Assembly (NCBI GenBank): GCA_963667455.2
Contig: CAXXFR010000019.1
Coordinates: 372,001 to 436,000 of the forward strand
DNA length: 64,000 nt
From: Bin55 sp963667455
GTDB taxonomy: Bacteria > Pseudomonadota > Gammaproteobacteria > Pseudomonadales > Azotimanducaceae
Direction: 5' to 3'
Each line of letters opens with the position of its first letter. The stretch's first letter is position 1. The position numbers and the translations under genes were made by a program. Below, in pieces: positions 8,420 through 18,183 of the stretch. Under the pieces are notes generated by a model. That model was not told where the DNA came from. It did no database searches and worked only from the letters and a program-made list of their open reading frames with translations.

Positions 8420-11400
8420 TTACAGCGAGTACTTCAGTCCCATGGACAACACTCGGCCTCGTGCGTCCCAACGTGTTGGGTCGTACGGGACACCGCCACG
8501 AATGGTGTTCGGTGCATCTCTGTTCAAGATGTTGCGACCACCGAAGTTGAACTCGAGATTGTTCTCCATTCGATAGGTGAGCGTGGCGTCAACAGTGGTT
8601 AGCGATCCAACTTCGAGCGAGATCCACTTCCACGCTTCGTCGCAACGGCCTACGCCAACTTGAGTAAATGAACAGTAGTGTGCCTTGTCGTTGAGATACC
8701 CAGGTCGATATCGGACAAACAGGTTTCCACGTACATTGTTGCGATCCCAGTACAGCGTGAGTTGCGTACGATAGCGATCACCGGTCTCTTGCGTTCCCAG
8801 CTTCGAAAGTGGCGGAACTCCTTCGGCATAGAGCGTGAAGTCTTCCAACGTTCGCGTGTAGCGAAGTTCGGGTTCGAACGTGCCAAGACTTCCCATTCCG
8901 AAGCGATAGCTCACTCGACCTTCGATGAGCGTATTGCGCTTCTCGGAAACGTTGAGCGGTCCAAAAGTGAGGTGAACCAAATCGCCTCGTTCATTTCGTT
9001 CTGCGATGCCGGGAACCAAGAAGGCAATTTCAGGATTGTTGAACACAAGCGAACTGCTATTTTCAACGCGATTCTGGAAGTCTACCGTCGACCAGTCAAA
9101 CTCCATGAGTAGTCCTTCTATCGCAGAAGGGGTCCATTGGACGCTGACGGACCGCGTATCGGAAGACTCCGGTTTGAGCTTGTCGTTGTACCACTTGTAG
9201 GTGTACGGAACGCGAACTTGCTGAGGACCATCTGGATCATAGGGGTCAACCAGCGTGAAGAACCACTCGGTATCGTCCCACGTGTCGAACAGCTGCGATG
9301 GTAACGGCAATTGAAAAGCTCGCGACCAGGACAAACGAATTACCACATCTTCGGTTGGCTTGTACCGTATACCCACTCGGGGGCTCTGTTTGCTTTGTCG
9401 AGCCCTGACCAGATTCAGCTGTGTTTCCGGCTCAGGATACAGAGGAACTTCGATCGTGGTGTATTCATTGGTTTCCGGATCCCAAACTTCGATGGAATTC
9501 ACTGGCCACTCAGAGTACGGCAGGTTGCTCTGAATGTCTACACCACCTGCAGAACCCCAAGTCCAGTTTACGTCGTAGCGATTCTGAATGGTGAGGTACA
9601 GCGACTTTGCCCACCACTGTGGATTGCTCGGACCGATAACGGGAATAGCCGTTTCGACGAAGTAGGCTTCGGCTCGTTGTGTCGGCTCTGCCACGCCGAT
9701 ATATTCATCATAGGTATCGAAATCCGTTGTGGTCCATGACCACGAACTTTGATACCGGTTGATTATGCGCGTGGCTCGTTTTTCCGCGCCAACAGAATAG
9801 CTGATGGTGTCACCCCACAGCTGAAAACAGTGCGCCTTTCGCCAGAATGTTGTACACCGAGGTAGCTGTGCGGCCTTCATTTCGAGTTACTTCAGTGAGC
9901 AAATCCGAAAAGGACGCACCTTGTACGGTGCCGTTTCCAAAGAAATTCAGTGCTGTTGCGGGGTCGGAACTCGACAGTGCGTTGTAAAACGCAGCAGACG
10001 ATGGATCATGCCTCGGACGACGAGTACTTATTTGCTCCAGCGTTGCGGCGCGTCGGGACCGGCTCTCTGTCCAACTGAATTCAATTTCCTGTTCTGCTCG
10101 CCAATTCCACGTCACTCCGCCTGTTACGTTATGCGAATTGCTATCCGCGTTTCGAGTCGGAGTGGGCAACAATCCATTCTCGTGCTCAAAAGCTGGAATG
10201 TACGAAACGTGCACATGTCGACCGAACGGGTTGTAGGCATTTGATGCTGGCACCAATATCGATGTGTAGGTGAGTTCATTCCGTTGGAACGAGAAGTTCT
10301 GCTGGTAGAGAACGTCCAAAAACGTTCTCACCTTGTCGTCGAAGAAGTGTTGCTTGAATGCAATTGTTATGGATTCTTGGTTCGCATGTGCGCCGTTCTC
10401 CAAGGGAATCTTGTCGTACGGATGGATTTCATTCACTCGAAAATCTTCAATGGTCGCTCCTACTCCACTGTGGTCGGGTGGAAGCTGGTATGTCGAAGGA
10501 TTGAGCCAGTCGTAACTCGGATACTGAAGGTTTCCATTCCACTCTCGTACGATGCCAGGCTGACTATACGAGTAGAGTCGATAGTCAAACTCTGGACCAA
10601 GCAAGGCTCGATAGTCCCGAGAGGTCCAGCCAGTCTTCGAGTTGATGATCGGCTCTCTTTCGTTCATGGACAGAACGATGGTTACATTGCCATCTTTCCA
10701 ACCAAGTCCTGCGGTGGCACCACCTTGCTGGAGGTCCCCGCCAGTATTGCTGGTTTCCTGCTTGAAGTTTGCCGTGAGCCCGCGGTAGTTCTTTTTCGTG
10801 ATGAAATTGACGACACCTGCAATGGCATCCGCGCCATATACAGCAGATCCGCCATCCAGTTGAATTTCCACCCGCTCGATCGCATCCAACGGAATTCCCA
10901 GGATATTGGCGAAGTCGTCTTCGACGCCAGCATAGCCAGCAATGCGACGACCATTCAGCAGTACCAGTGTGTTACCGGATCCGAGAGATCGCAGATTAAC
11001 TGTCGACAAGTCCATGGTGTAGGCCGGCCGACCGGAGTCGTAACCAGCGGTGTCACCGGTATTGAAAATGTAGGACGTTTGCGAATTGAACGAACTAAAC
11101 TGCCACGGCAGAGTTCTGAAGAACTCTTCTAGGTTCGCTGCACCAGTCGCAAGGATTTGGTCCTCGGAGTAGGTATGCACGAGTGCGGCAGGATCTCCTT
11201 CGGGAAGACGCCGATCCCGTGACGATGATCTGCTCCATGGATCCATCGGACGCTTCTTCCTCTTCGGTGGCCTCTTCGCCTTCGGCGACTTCCTCGCCTT
11301 CGACGACTTCCTCGCCTTCGACGGCTTCTTCACCTACATCGGCTTCTGATGCCCGTCACTTTGGTTTTCGTTGAATCTTCTGCGGGTCGACTCTTCCGCT

Positions 11401-11504
11401 TCATCGGCAATCAGCGCACTGGTTCCAAGAACCAACACTACGATTGCCAGCCAAGCTGACATGATCAACCATAGAAGTCCAGACTTACTAGCACGCAAGT
11501 CCAT
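8420..11504 (-). pseudogene. TonB-dependent outer-membrane receptor, disrupted by frameshifts
   Basis: Read together, the frames match the neighbouring intact receptor (11856-14906) along its whole length: plug domain (LPEGDPAALVHTY, TLVLLNGRRIAGYAG, GGSAVYGADAIAGVVNF) and beta-barrel to the final GRVLSMGLKYSL strand. It is broken three times. The signal-peptide frame, from ATG 11504 behind a GGAGGAG site, stops after about 57 codons near 11345. An extra C at 11211-11212 shifts the TGSRLPEGDP segment. A fourth A at 9824-9827 shifts between the ALF and LWGD codons in mid-barrel. The pieces encode about 500 and 480 residues. Because nearby genes are intact I favour true decay, but all three are one-base changes, so assembly error cannot be excluded. 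Confidence 0.85.
11269..11340 (-). repeat. 18-base tandem repeat in the acidic linker of the disrupted receptor
   Basis: Two identical 18-base units (11287-11304 and 11305-11322) are flanked by a diverged copy at 11269-11286 and a partial one at 11323-11340. In the acidic frame each unit encodes six residues of the EGEEVV type. The intact paralog has a non-repetitive acidic linker at the same place. One of the frame disruptions lies immediately beside this array, so replication slippage here could have contributed. Confidence 0.75.
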
Positions 11505-11772
11505 GCTGTTCTCCTCCTACGGATTACTTGTTAGGCAGTAGACGGTTCTGATCGACACTGTCGGTCAAACGAGGTCCACCCCTTCTTATTGTTAAATTGT
11601 ACATTAAAGCGAGACAAAAGTGTAACGTATGCTTCGCTATGTGCATCCACGAGATCGAACGGATGCATCGACTGCCCAATGTGATGGATTTTCGTTGAGC
11701 TACCCTAACGGTTTCAGTTGAGGATGTCAGAAATAGCGTGCTCAGCTAGGATGTCAAAGAGAGTCTCAAAAG

Positions 11773-11806
11773 AAAAGGTACGCACCCGTTCGGATGCGTA
11801 CCTTTT
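11773..11806 (-). terminator. Rho-independent terminator of the intact TonB receptor gene
   Basis: A 12-bp stem (AAAAGGTACGCA at 11773-11784 with its complement at 11795-11806) has a 10-base loop. On the minus strand it runs into TTTTCTTTTGAG. It lies about 50 bases beyond the receptor stop at 11856. The rest of the 351-base spacer 11505-11855 must hold the promoter of the disrupted receptor; I see no clear -35/-10 pair and no gene there. Confidence 0.85.
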
Positions 11807-11855
11807 CGCGTTTTCCGCAAAGCGAACCGAAATTCGGCTCGCTTAGTTTGCGTGT

Positions 11856-14800
11856 TTAGTCGAGTGAGTACCGTAGGTTCAAGGACAAAACTCTACCCCT
11901 GGCGTCCCATCTCGTCGGATCGTACGGAACACCATTTCGAATGGTAGCCGGTGCGCCCCGATTCAAGACGTTTCTTCCGCCCACCTGCAATTCCACACCA
12001 CTTTCGAAGCGCCAGGTGAAATTCGCATCAACGGTGGTCAAGGAACCGACATCTAGGTGAATGGAATCCCAGAATGCCGCACATCGCCCGATTCCCACTT
12101 GATTGGTTCGGCATCGATGGGCATCCTCGTTCAGGTAACCCGGTTTGTAGTACACATACACATTGGCACGAGCGTTGTTTCGGTCCCAATACAGGGAAAG
12201 CGTTCCGCGGTAGCGGTCGCCAGTCCGTTGAGTACCCAGCAACGTCAATGGCTCGGTGTCGTCCGTAATCTTCTTGAAGTCCTCCAGAGTACGCGTGTAG
12301 CGAAGCTCGGGTTCGAACGTTCCGAGAAGGCTGGACTTGAACCGGTAGCTGATTCGGGCATCAACAATCGTGTTGCGTTTTTCTGCAATGTTGATTGGCT
12401 TGTAGTTGACCTGAACTGCATCGCCTCGTTCATTCCGATCGACAATACCCGGCACTTTGAACGCGATCTCGGGGTAGTTGTAGATTAACGAACTACTGCT
12501 CTCGACTCGATTCTGAAAATCGACCGTAGACCAGTCAGCATCGAATAGCAGGTCACGCATCCATTCTGGTCGCCATTGCAGACTAACTGAATGGGTGTCC
12601 GAAAACTCCGGCTGGAGATCCTGGTTGTAGAACTGATAACGATAGGGAACTCGCACTTCAGTTGGGCCATCTGGATCGTACGGGTCGAAGAAGGTGTAGG
12701 TCGACTCGAAGTCGTCAAGCGTCGAAAACAGATCCGAAGGCAGTGGAAGCTGGAATGCGCGCGACCATGAGTAGCGCATTGTTATCGAGTCCAATGGTTT
12801 GTATCGAATGCCCAATCGCGGGCTCTGCTTGCTCTGCCGAGACTTGACGATGTTGGTGTTGTATTCCCGCCCTGGATAGCGAACAACCTCGATCGTAACG
12901 TAGTCGTTGGTGTCGGGATCCCACACTTCGATTTCGCGCGTCGGCCACTCCGAATACGGAATGTTGCTGAAAATCGTCGTTCCACCCGCTGATCCCCAAA
13001 TCCAGTTGACGTCGTAACGGTTTTGGATGGTCACGAACAGCGAAGTACCCCACCAACCTTGGTTTCCCGAACCAATAATCGGTATTGCCGCTTCAAAGAA
13101 GTACGCATCGGCACGTGTAGTAGGCTGGGCGACTCCAATGTTGTTTTCCGTTGACCATTCGTAGGGTGCTTCCCAACCATAGGTGGATCTCGAATTGCTG
13201 TAAATCGTCGTTGCTCGACGATTCGCACCGAGCGAATATGAAATCGAATCGCCCCATACCTCAATGAGTTTGCCGCTCATCAAAACGTTATATGTGCGGG
13301 TTTCTGAATAACCCTCATTCCGGTACGTTTCCCTAATCAGTTCCTGGATCGACTTACCTTGAGCTGTTCCATTGCCGAAGAAATTCAACGCAGTCTCAGG
13401 ATCGGAACTCGACAATGCGTCGTAGAACGCTCGGCCGGAAGGGTCCCACCGGGGCCGCTGGAACGTAATCTGAACGTTTCTTGCGGTTCTCTCCGACGTG
13501 CTGAGGGTGTAGGTGAGTTCCAACTCCTGTTCCTCTCGGAAGTTCCATTCAGTTCCGACTGTGTAGGTTCGAGCATCAGAGAGCGAATGCCTGAAAGGAG
13601 TGGGCAACAATCCATGGTCATGTTCGTACGACGGAATGTAGGACACGTGCATGTGGCGTCCAAACGGGTTGTAGGCGTTGGTTGCGGGAACAAGAACTGA
13701 TCCCCATGTAACCTCCTGCCTCTGATACGAATCGCTTTGGGAAATCAAGACATCCGAAAACAACCTTACGGACTCAATGATTCGGTGCTCGAGTGACAGC
13801 GTCAGTGACTCTCTGGTCAGGTGGGCTCCGTTTTCAAGCGCGATACGGTCGTAGGGTATGGTTTCGTCAACGATGAAGTCCTCAACTGTCGCGTTGGCGC
13901 CGCTGTGATCTGCAGGTAGCTGGTAGGTCTTTGGATTTAGCCAGTCGTACCCCGGATACTGCAAATTGCCATTCCACTCGCGAACAACACCCGGTTGCCC
14001 GGTGTTGTATACGCGGTAATCGAATTCAGGACCAAGCAGTTCACGATAGTCTCGTGTGTTCCATCCAGTCTTGGCATTGATGATTGGCTCTGATTCATCC
14101 TTGGAGAATGTTGCCGTTATGTTGCCTTGGCGCCAGTGAAAACCACCGGTAATGCCGCCGTTGACCTTGTCAGCTCCTGTGTTGCTGGCCTCTTGCCTGA
14201 ACGTACCGCTCATGCCGCGGTAGTTTTTCTTGGTGATGAAGTTCACCACTCCGGCTACAGCGTCGGCCCCATAGACAGCAGAACCACCGTCAAGTTGGAT
14301 TTCCACGCGCTCGATCGCGCTCATGGGAATACCCAAAATGTTGACGAAGTCCGTTTCGCGACCTGCATATCCTGCGATGCGTCGGCCGTTGAGAAGCACT
14401 AGGGTGTTGGAAGATCCCAACGAACGCAGATTCACGGTTGCAAGATCGATAGCGGCGTAGCCACCATAGTCATCGCCGCTGTCATAAATGTATGACGTTT
14501 GCTGGGTCAGCGAACTGAACTGCCACGGTAGGGTTCGAAAGAACTCCTCCATGTTGGATGCGCCAGTCGCGTTGATCTGTTCCTCGTTATAGGAGTGAAC
14601 CAGTGCAGCAGGATCACCTTCCGGCAGTCGAGAGCCAGTTACGATGATTTGCTCCATGTCTCCTTCAGACTCGGATTCCTCTGCCGTTTCATCGGCTTCC
14701 GACTCCTCGCCTTCAGCGGCTTCTTCCGCCTCTTCTGGCTCGACAGTTTCCTCCGTCAGCTTCTTCGCCTCTGTGGACTCTTCGTCCGTCGTTGCTTCGG

Positions 14801-14906
14801 TGTCGTCGGACCCCAGAGCAGTAGAAGCGAATGCGAGTGCCGCGATCGCCAGCCATGCGGACAGGAATCTTGCGATAAACCCGTCGCTTGTTAGCCTAAT
14901 TTGCAC
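11856..14906 (-). CDS. TonB-dependent outer-membrane receptor
   Basis: A 1016-residue outer-membrane receptor that should take up a bulky substrate using TonB/ExbBD energy. It starts at GTG 14906 with GGAGG nine bases upstream. A signal peptide (about residues 1-32, ending near STALGS) is followed by a very acidic Glu/Thr linker (about 33-85). A TonB-box-like MEQIIVTGSRLPEGDP leads into the plug domain (about 86-215, with TLVLLNGRRIAGYAG and GGSAVYGADAVAGVVNFIT). A large beta-barrel rich in aromatic strands ends NLRYSLD. Most barrel features match the family; the substrate cannot be told. The disrupted copy downstream is a close paralog, so one duplicate is being lost. The 347-base spacer to htpG is divergent and should hold its promoter. 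Confidence 0.92.
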   Translation of the reverse strand: MQIRLTSDGFIARFLSAWLAIAALAFASTALGSDDTEATTDEESTEAKKLTEETVEPEEAEEAAEGEESEADETAEESESEGDMEQIIVTGSRLPEGDPAALVHSYNEEQINATGASNMEEFFRTLPWQFSSLTQQTSYIYDSGDDYGGYAAIDLATVNLRSLGSSNTLVLLNGRRIAGYAGRETDFVNILGIPMSAIERVEIQLDGGSAVYGADAVAGVVNFITKKNYRGMSGTFRQEASNTGADKVNGGITGGFHWRQGNITATFSKDESEPIINAKTGWNTRDYRELLGPEFDYRVYNTGQPGVVREWNGNLQYPGYDWLNPKTYQLPADHSGANATVEDFIVDETIPYDRIALENGAHLTRESLTLSLEHRIIESVRLFSDVLISQSDSYQRQEVTWGSVLVPATNAYNPFGRHMHVSYIPSYEHDHGLLPTPFRHSLSDARTYTVGTEWNFREEQELELTYTLSTSERTARNVQITFQRPRWDPSGRAFYDALSSSDPETALNFFGNGTAQGKSIQELIRETYRNEGYSETRTYNVLMSGKLIEVWGDSISYSLGANRRATTIYSNSRSTYGWEAPYEWSTENNIGVAQPTTRADAYFFEAAIPIIGSGNQGWWGTSLFVTIQNRYDVNWIWGSAGGTTIFSNIPYSEWPTREIEVWDPDTNDYVTIEVVRYPGREYNTNIVKSRQSKQSPRLGIRYKPLDSITMRYSWSRAFQLPLPSDLFSTLDDFESTYTFFDPYDPDGPTEVRVPYRYQFYNQDLQPEFSDTHSVSLQWRPEWMRDLLFDADWSTVDFQNRVESSSSLIYNYPEIAFKVPGIVDRNERGDAVQVNYKPINIAEKRNTIVDARISYRFKSSLLGTFEPELRYTRTLEDFKKITDDTEPLTLLGTQRTGDRYRGTLSLYWDRNNARANVYVYYKPGYLNEDAHRCRTNQVGIGRCAAFWDSIHLDVGSLTTVDANFTWRFESGVELQVGGRNVLNRGAPATIRNGVPYDPTRWDARGRVLSLNLRYSLD

Positions 14907-15193
14907 GTTAAGTTTCCTCCCCTAACACAACCATTCGCATCCAACGATTTGGGAACGCCATCTCGCCATAAACGGATGTAGGAATGATCGGTGCAAAGCG
15001 TTTCAATTACATGCGATTCTACACATTTTGTTAAATGAAGCAAACGAGTTTTCAGTTTTTGTCAAGTCCACCGTTTCAGCTTGCTGACAGTGTTCAGTTC
15101 GACAGGTCTGAGAGATCGAGACTGTGAGTTCCGTTGCGACGCTTCGCGGAGGAATTCGTTCGTTCCGCTAGACAACGACTTTGCGGTGCAACT

Positions 15194-15219
15194 CTTGAAA
15201 TTGCTCGTGCGTACCATTA
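15194..15219 (+). promoter_or_regulatory. Sigma32-like heat-shock promoter before htpG
   Basis: CTTGAAA at 15194-15200 matches the sigma32 -35 consensus exactly. TACCATTA at 15212-15219, after an 11-base spacer, partly matches the CCCCATnT -10 element. It lies 35 bases before the htpG ATG, the expected distance for a heat-shock gene. Within the divergent spacer 14907-15253 this is the only convincing element I see. Confidence 0.5.
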
Positions 15220-15253
15220 CTAATAGCCAAATTTGGCCTTTTGATTTGCACAC

Positions 15254-17146
15254 ATGACCACCGAAACGCTGGGCTTCCAGACGGAAGCCAAGAAACTCCT
15301 GCACCTCATGATCAACTCCCTGTATTCCAACAGGGAGGTCTTTCTACGCGAACTCATATCGAATGCATCGGATGCAATCGACAAGTTAAGGTTCGAGGCG
15401 CTGAACGACGCGGAGCTGCTGAGCAACGACATCGACCTGAAGATTTCGATTGACTTTGACGGTGAAGCCAAGACACTCACCATTGCGGACAACGGAATTG
15501 GCATGACGCGAGAGGAAGTCATCGAGAACCTCGGCACCATTGCGAAGTCGGGTACTGAGGAGTTCTTTGAACGATTGACAGGCGATCAGCAAAAAGACGC
15601 TTCACTCATTGGACAGTTTGGTGTGGGCTTCTACAGTTCGTTCATGGTTGCGGACGAAGTCTCCGTCGTCACTCGCAAAGCAGGAACGACTCAAGGCACG
15701 CGCTGGGTGTCAACTGGGGAAGACAGTTTCTCAATCGCAGATGTGGAATCAGAGCGAGGCACCCGAGTAACGCTGAAACTCAAGGAAGACGCCAACGAGT
15801 TTTGCGAAGCCTATTCGCTTCGTTCGATCGTTAGGCAGTACAGCGACCACATAGCAGCCCCGGTGGACATGCCCAGCACTGACAGTGAGTCAGACGAACG
15901 TGAGGTTGTCAACTCTGCAAAAGCACTTTGGACGCGTTCCCGATCTGATGTCGACGACGACGAATACAAGGAGTTCTACAAGTACGTCTCCCATGACTTT
16001 GAAGACCCTGTTGCATGGAGTCACAATCGCGTCGAAGGAAGACTCGAGTACACCAGCCTGCTGTTCATTCCCAAACGAGCTCCGTTCGACCTGTTCAATC
16101 CCGATGCGAAACGAGGACTGAAACTCTACGTCCAGAGAGTCTTCATTCTTGACGACGCAGAAACCTTTCTCCCCATGTACTTGCGATGGGTGAAAGGCGT
16201 GGTCGACTCCAGCGATCTACCGCTCAACGTTTCTCGCGAGACTCTGCAAGAGAACGAGGCAGTCAAGTCGATCCGTTCGGCACTTGAGCGCAGGGTTCTT
16301 GACCGGCTGGAGAAACTGTCCGTCGAGAGCAACGAAGACTATGAGACTTTTTGGGATGAATTCGGCAATGTGATCAAGGAAGGCACAACGTTGGACAATC
16401 CGAACCGCGAGGTTGTGATGAAGCTTCTACGCTTCACTACGACTCGGGACGAACCCGATCCCGAAACCGGCTTGGCGAAACCTCGAACTTCGCTGAAACA
16501 GTACTTGGATCGGGCGCAAGCTGGTCAGAGCCGGATATATTATTTGGTAGGAGACAACGAGAGTGCGGCACGAAACAGTCCGCACTTGGAAGTGTTTTCC
16601 CGCCGAGACATCGAAGTGTTGATCTTTGGGGATCCGATCGACGCATGGATGATGTCGCACCTCACCGAGTTTGATGGCAAGAAGTTCCAAGACATCACAC
16701 GAAGCGACTTGGATCTACCCGAAGTTGAAGACGATGCCGACAAGAAAGAGGAGAGTGAAGAGGCAAAAGACTCTGACGAATCCAATGAGCCTCTGCTCCA
16801 ACGCATATTGGACGTACTGGAAGACAAGGTCGAGAAAGTCACCAAGTCTCAGCGGTTGGTGGATTCGCCTGCTTGTCTTGTACTCTCCGAGAACGATGTT
16901 GGACTGCACATGCGAAGAATCTTCGAGAGCCAAGGACGCACGTTGCCGGCGGCAAAACCGAGTCTCGAAGTCAACATGGACCATTTTCTGATTCAACACA
17001 TGGACAAAGTCGACAACGAAGCAAGATTCGAGGATCTTTCGCAGCTGCTTTTCGAACAAGCCGCTTTGGTCGATGGATCGTTTCCCATTGAGGCGGCCGG
17101 ACACGTCAAACGAGTGAATCGCCTTTTCAACGAGCTGCTCTCGTAG
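15254..17146 (+). CDS. htpG: Molecular chaperone HtpG (bacterial Hsp90)
   Basis: Cytoplasmic ATP-dependent chaperone of the Hsp90 family, 630 residues (E. coli about 624). The N-terminal GHKL ATPase domain has LYSNREVFLRELISNASDAIDK, the ADNGIGMTREEV loop and GQFGVGFYSSFMVAD. The middle domain includes LYVQRVFILDD and YLRWVKGVVDSSDLPLNVSRE, with the catalytic-loop arginine region. The C-terminal dimerisation domain ends near VNRLFNELLS. An acidic, charged stretch (residues about 495-515, DDADKKEESEEAKDSDES) extends the middle/C-terminal junction. No Shine-Dalgarno is obvious. It is followed after 11 bases by gpsA. Confidence 0.97.
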   Translation: MTTETLGFQTEAKKLLHLMINSLYSNREVFLRELISNASDAIDKLRFEALNDAELLSNDIDLKISIDFDGEAKTLTIADNGIGMTREEVIENLGTIAKSGTEEFFERLTGDQQKDASLIGQFGVGFYSSFMVADEVSVVTRKAGTTQGTRWVSTGEDSFSIADVESERGTRVTLKLKEDANEFCEAYSLRSIVRQYSDHIAAPVDMPSTDSESDEREVVNSAKALWTRSRSDVDDDEYKEFYKYVSHDFEDPVAWSHNRVEGRLEYTSLLFIPKRAPFDLFNPDAKRGLKLYVQRVFILDDAETFLPMYLRWVKGVVDSSDLPLNVSRETLQENEAVKSIRSALERRVLDRLEKLSVESNEDYETFWDEFGNVIKEGTTLDNPNREVVMKLLRFTTTRDEPDPETGLAKPRTSLKQYLDRAQAGQSRIYYLVGDNESAARNSPHLEVFSRRDIEVLIFGDPIDAWMMSHLTEFDGKKFQDITRSDLDLPEVEDDADKKEESEEAKDSDESNEPLLQRILDVLEDKVEKVTKSQRLVDSPACLVLSENDVGLHMRRIFESQGRTLPAAKPSLEVNMDHFLIQHMDKVDNEARFEDLSQLLFEQAALVDGSFPIEAAGHVKRVNRLFNELLS

Positions 17147-17157
17147 AGATTTAGGCA

Positions 17158-18183
17158 ATGGCAGTAGTGGTCGTCGGAGCGGGAAACTTCGGGACGGTTC
17201 TCGCCAACATCGTCGCGTCCAACGACACTCGCGCCTATCTATGGTTGCGAGACCGCGTCCAATACGACGACATTCGGTCAAGCAACGAGAATCGTCGCTA
17301 CTTGCCCGGACACTCTTTGCATCCCAACGTCGTGCCGACAATGGATTTGCCAAAGGCAGTCAAATCGAGCAAATTGATCTTGATGACCCTGCCGAGTAGC
17401 TCCTTTCGTTCCGTCGCTCGTGATGTTGGACGCTCAATGAGTCAAGACTCCTATGTGGTTAGTGGAACCAAAGGGGTTGAGACGGAATCGTTCAAGTTGA
17501 TGAGCGAAGTGTTGCAAGAGGAATTGCCCCCGTGCTCCGTAGGAGTTCTAAGCGGACCCAATCTGGCTGAGGAAATTGCCGAGCACAAGTTTGCGGGAAC
17601 GGTCATAGCAAGTAGCGATGCGGATTTGGTCAAGCATGTTCAAGACAAGTTAAGCAGTCCGACGTTCCGGGTGTATTCGAGCGAAGATGTCTTCGGTGTT
17701 GAACTTGGTGGTGCACTCAAGAACATCTACGCGATCATTTGTGGTATCGCCGCTGGTTTGGACGTGGGACAGAATGCGGTGTCGATGGTCATCACTCGAA
17801 GTCTGGTTGAAATGAGCAGATTTGCCCAAGCCATCGGGGCAAATCCGTATACCTTCCTGGGCTTGGCTGGAGTTGGCGATCTCGTCGCCACATGCACGTC
17901 TCCACATTCGCGCAATTTCCAACTGGGCAATCGAATCGCATCGGGGATGACGCTGGAAGAAGCCATGGAACAGCTTGGTAAACTTGCGGAAGGCGTGAAC
18001 ACTCTCAAGGCCGTTTATCAACGCAAGGAGAAAATGGACCTGTACATGCCCTTGGTTGACGCTCTGTACAGGGTCATCTTCAAGGGTGAAGGCATGCAAG
18101 AGGCGATTCACAGTCTGATGGTTTCCGAGCAGAAAATCGATGTTGGTTTCGCGATGCAATGCGGAACACCGGGCACCGAATGA
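17158..18183 (+). CDS. gpsA: Glycerol-3-phosphate dehydrogenase [NAD(P)+]
   Basis: Makes sn-glycerol-3-phosphate from dihydroxyacetone phosphate for phospholipid synthesis. It is 341 residues, the usual length. The N-terminal Rossmann motif is VVVVGAGNFGTVLANIVA. The central segment VLSGPNLAEEIAEHKFAGTV and the catalytic lysine in GVELGGALKNIYAIICGIAAGLD are typical. The C-terminal domain has FLGLAGVGDLVATCTSPHSRN. It sits 11 bases behind htpG and overlaps the next gene by four bases (ATGA), so the three are probably one transcript. Confidence 0.96.
   Translation: MAVVVVGAGNFGTVLANIVASNDTRAYLWLRDRVQYDDIRSSNENRRYLPGHSLHPNVVPTMDLPKAVKSSKLILMTLPSSSFRSVARDVGRSMSQDSYVVSGTKGVETESFKLMSEVLQEELPPCSVGVLSGPNLAEEIAEHKFAGTVIASSDADLVKHVQDKLSSPTFRVYSSEDVFGVELGGALKNIYAIICGIAAGLDVGQNAVSMVITRSLVEMSRFAQAIGANPYTFLGLAGVGDLVATCTSPHSRNFQLGNRIASGMTLEEAMEQLGKLAEGVNTLKAVYQRKEKMDLYMPLVDALYRVIFKGEGMQEAIHSLMVSEQKIDVGFAMQCGTPGTE

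Noticed and set aside
10284..11132. 282-codon plus-strand frame inside the disrupted receptor
   Set aside because: Antisense to clear plug-domain sequence; the minus strand explains the coding signal.
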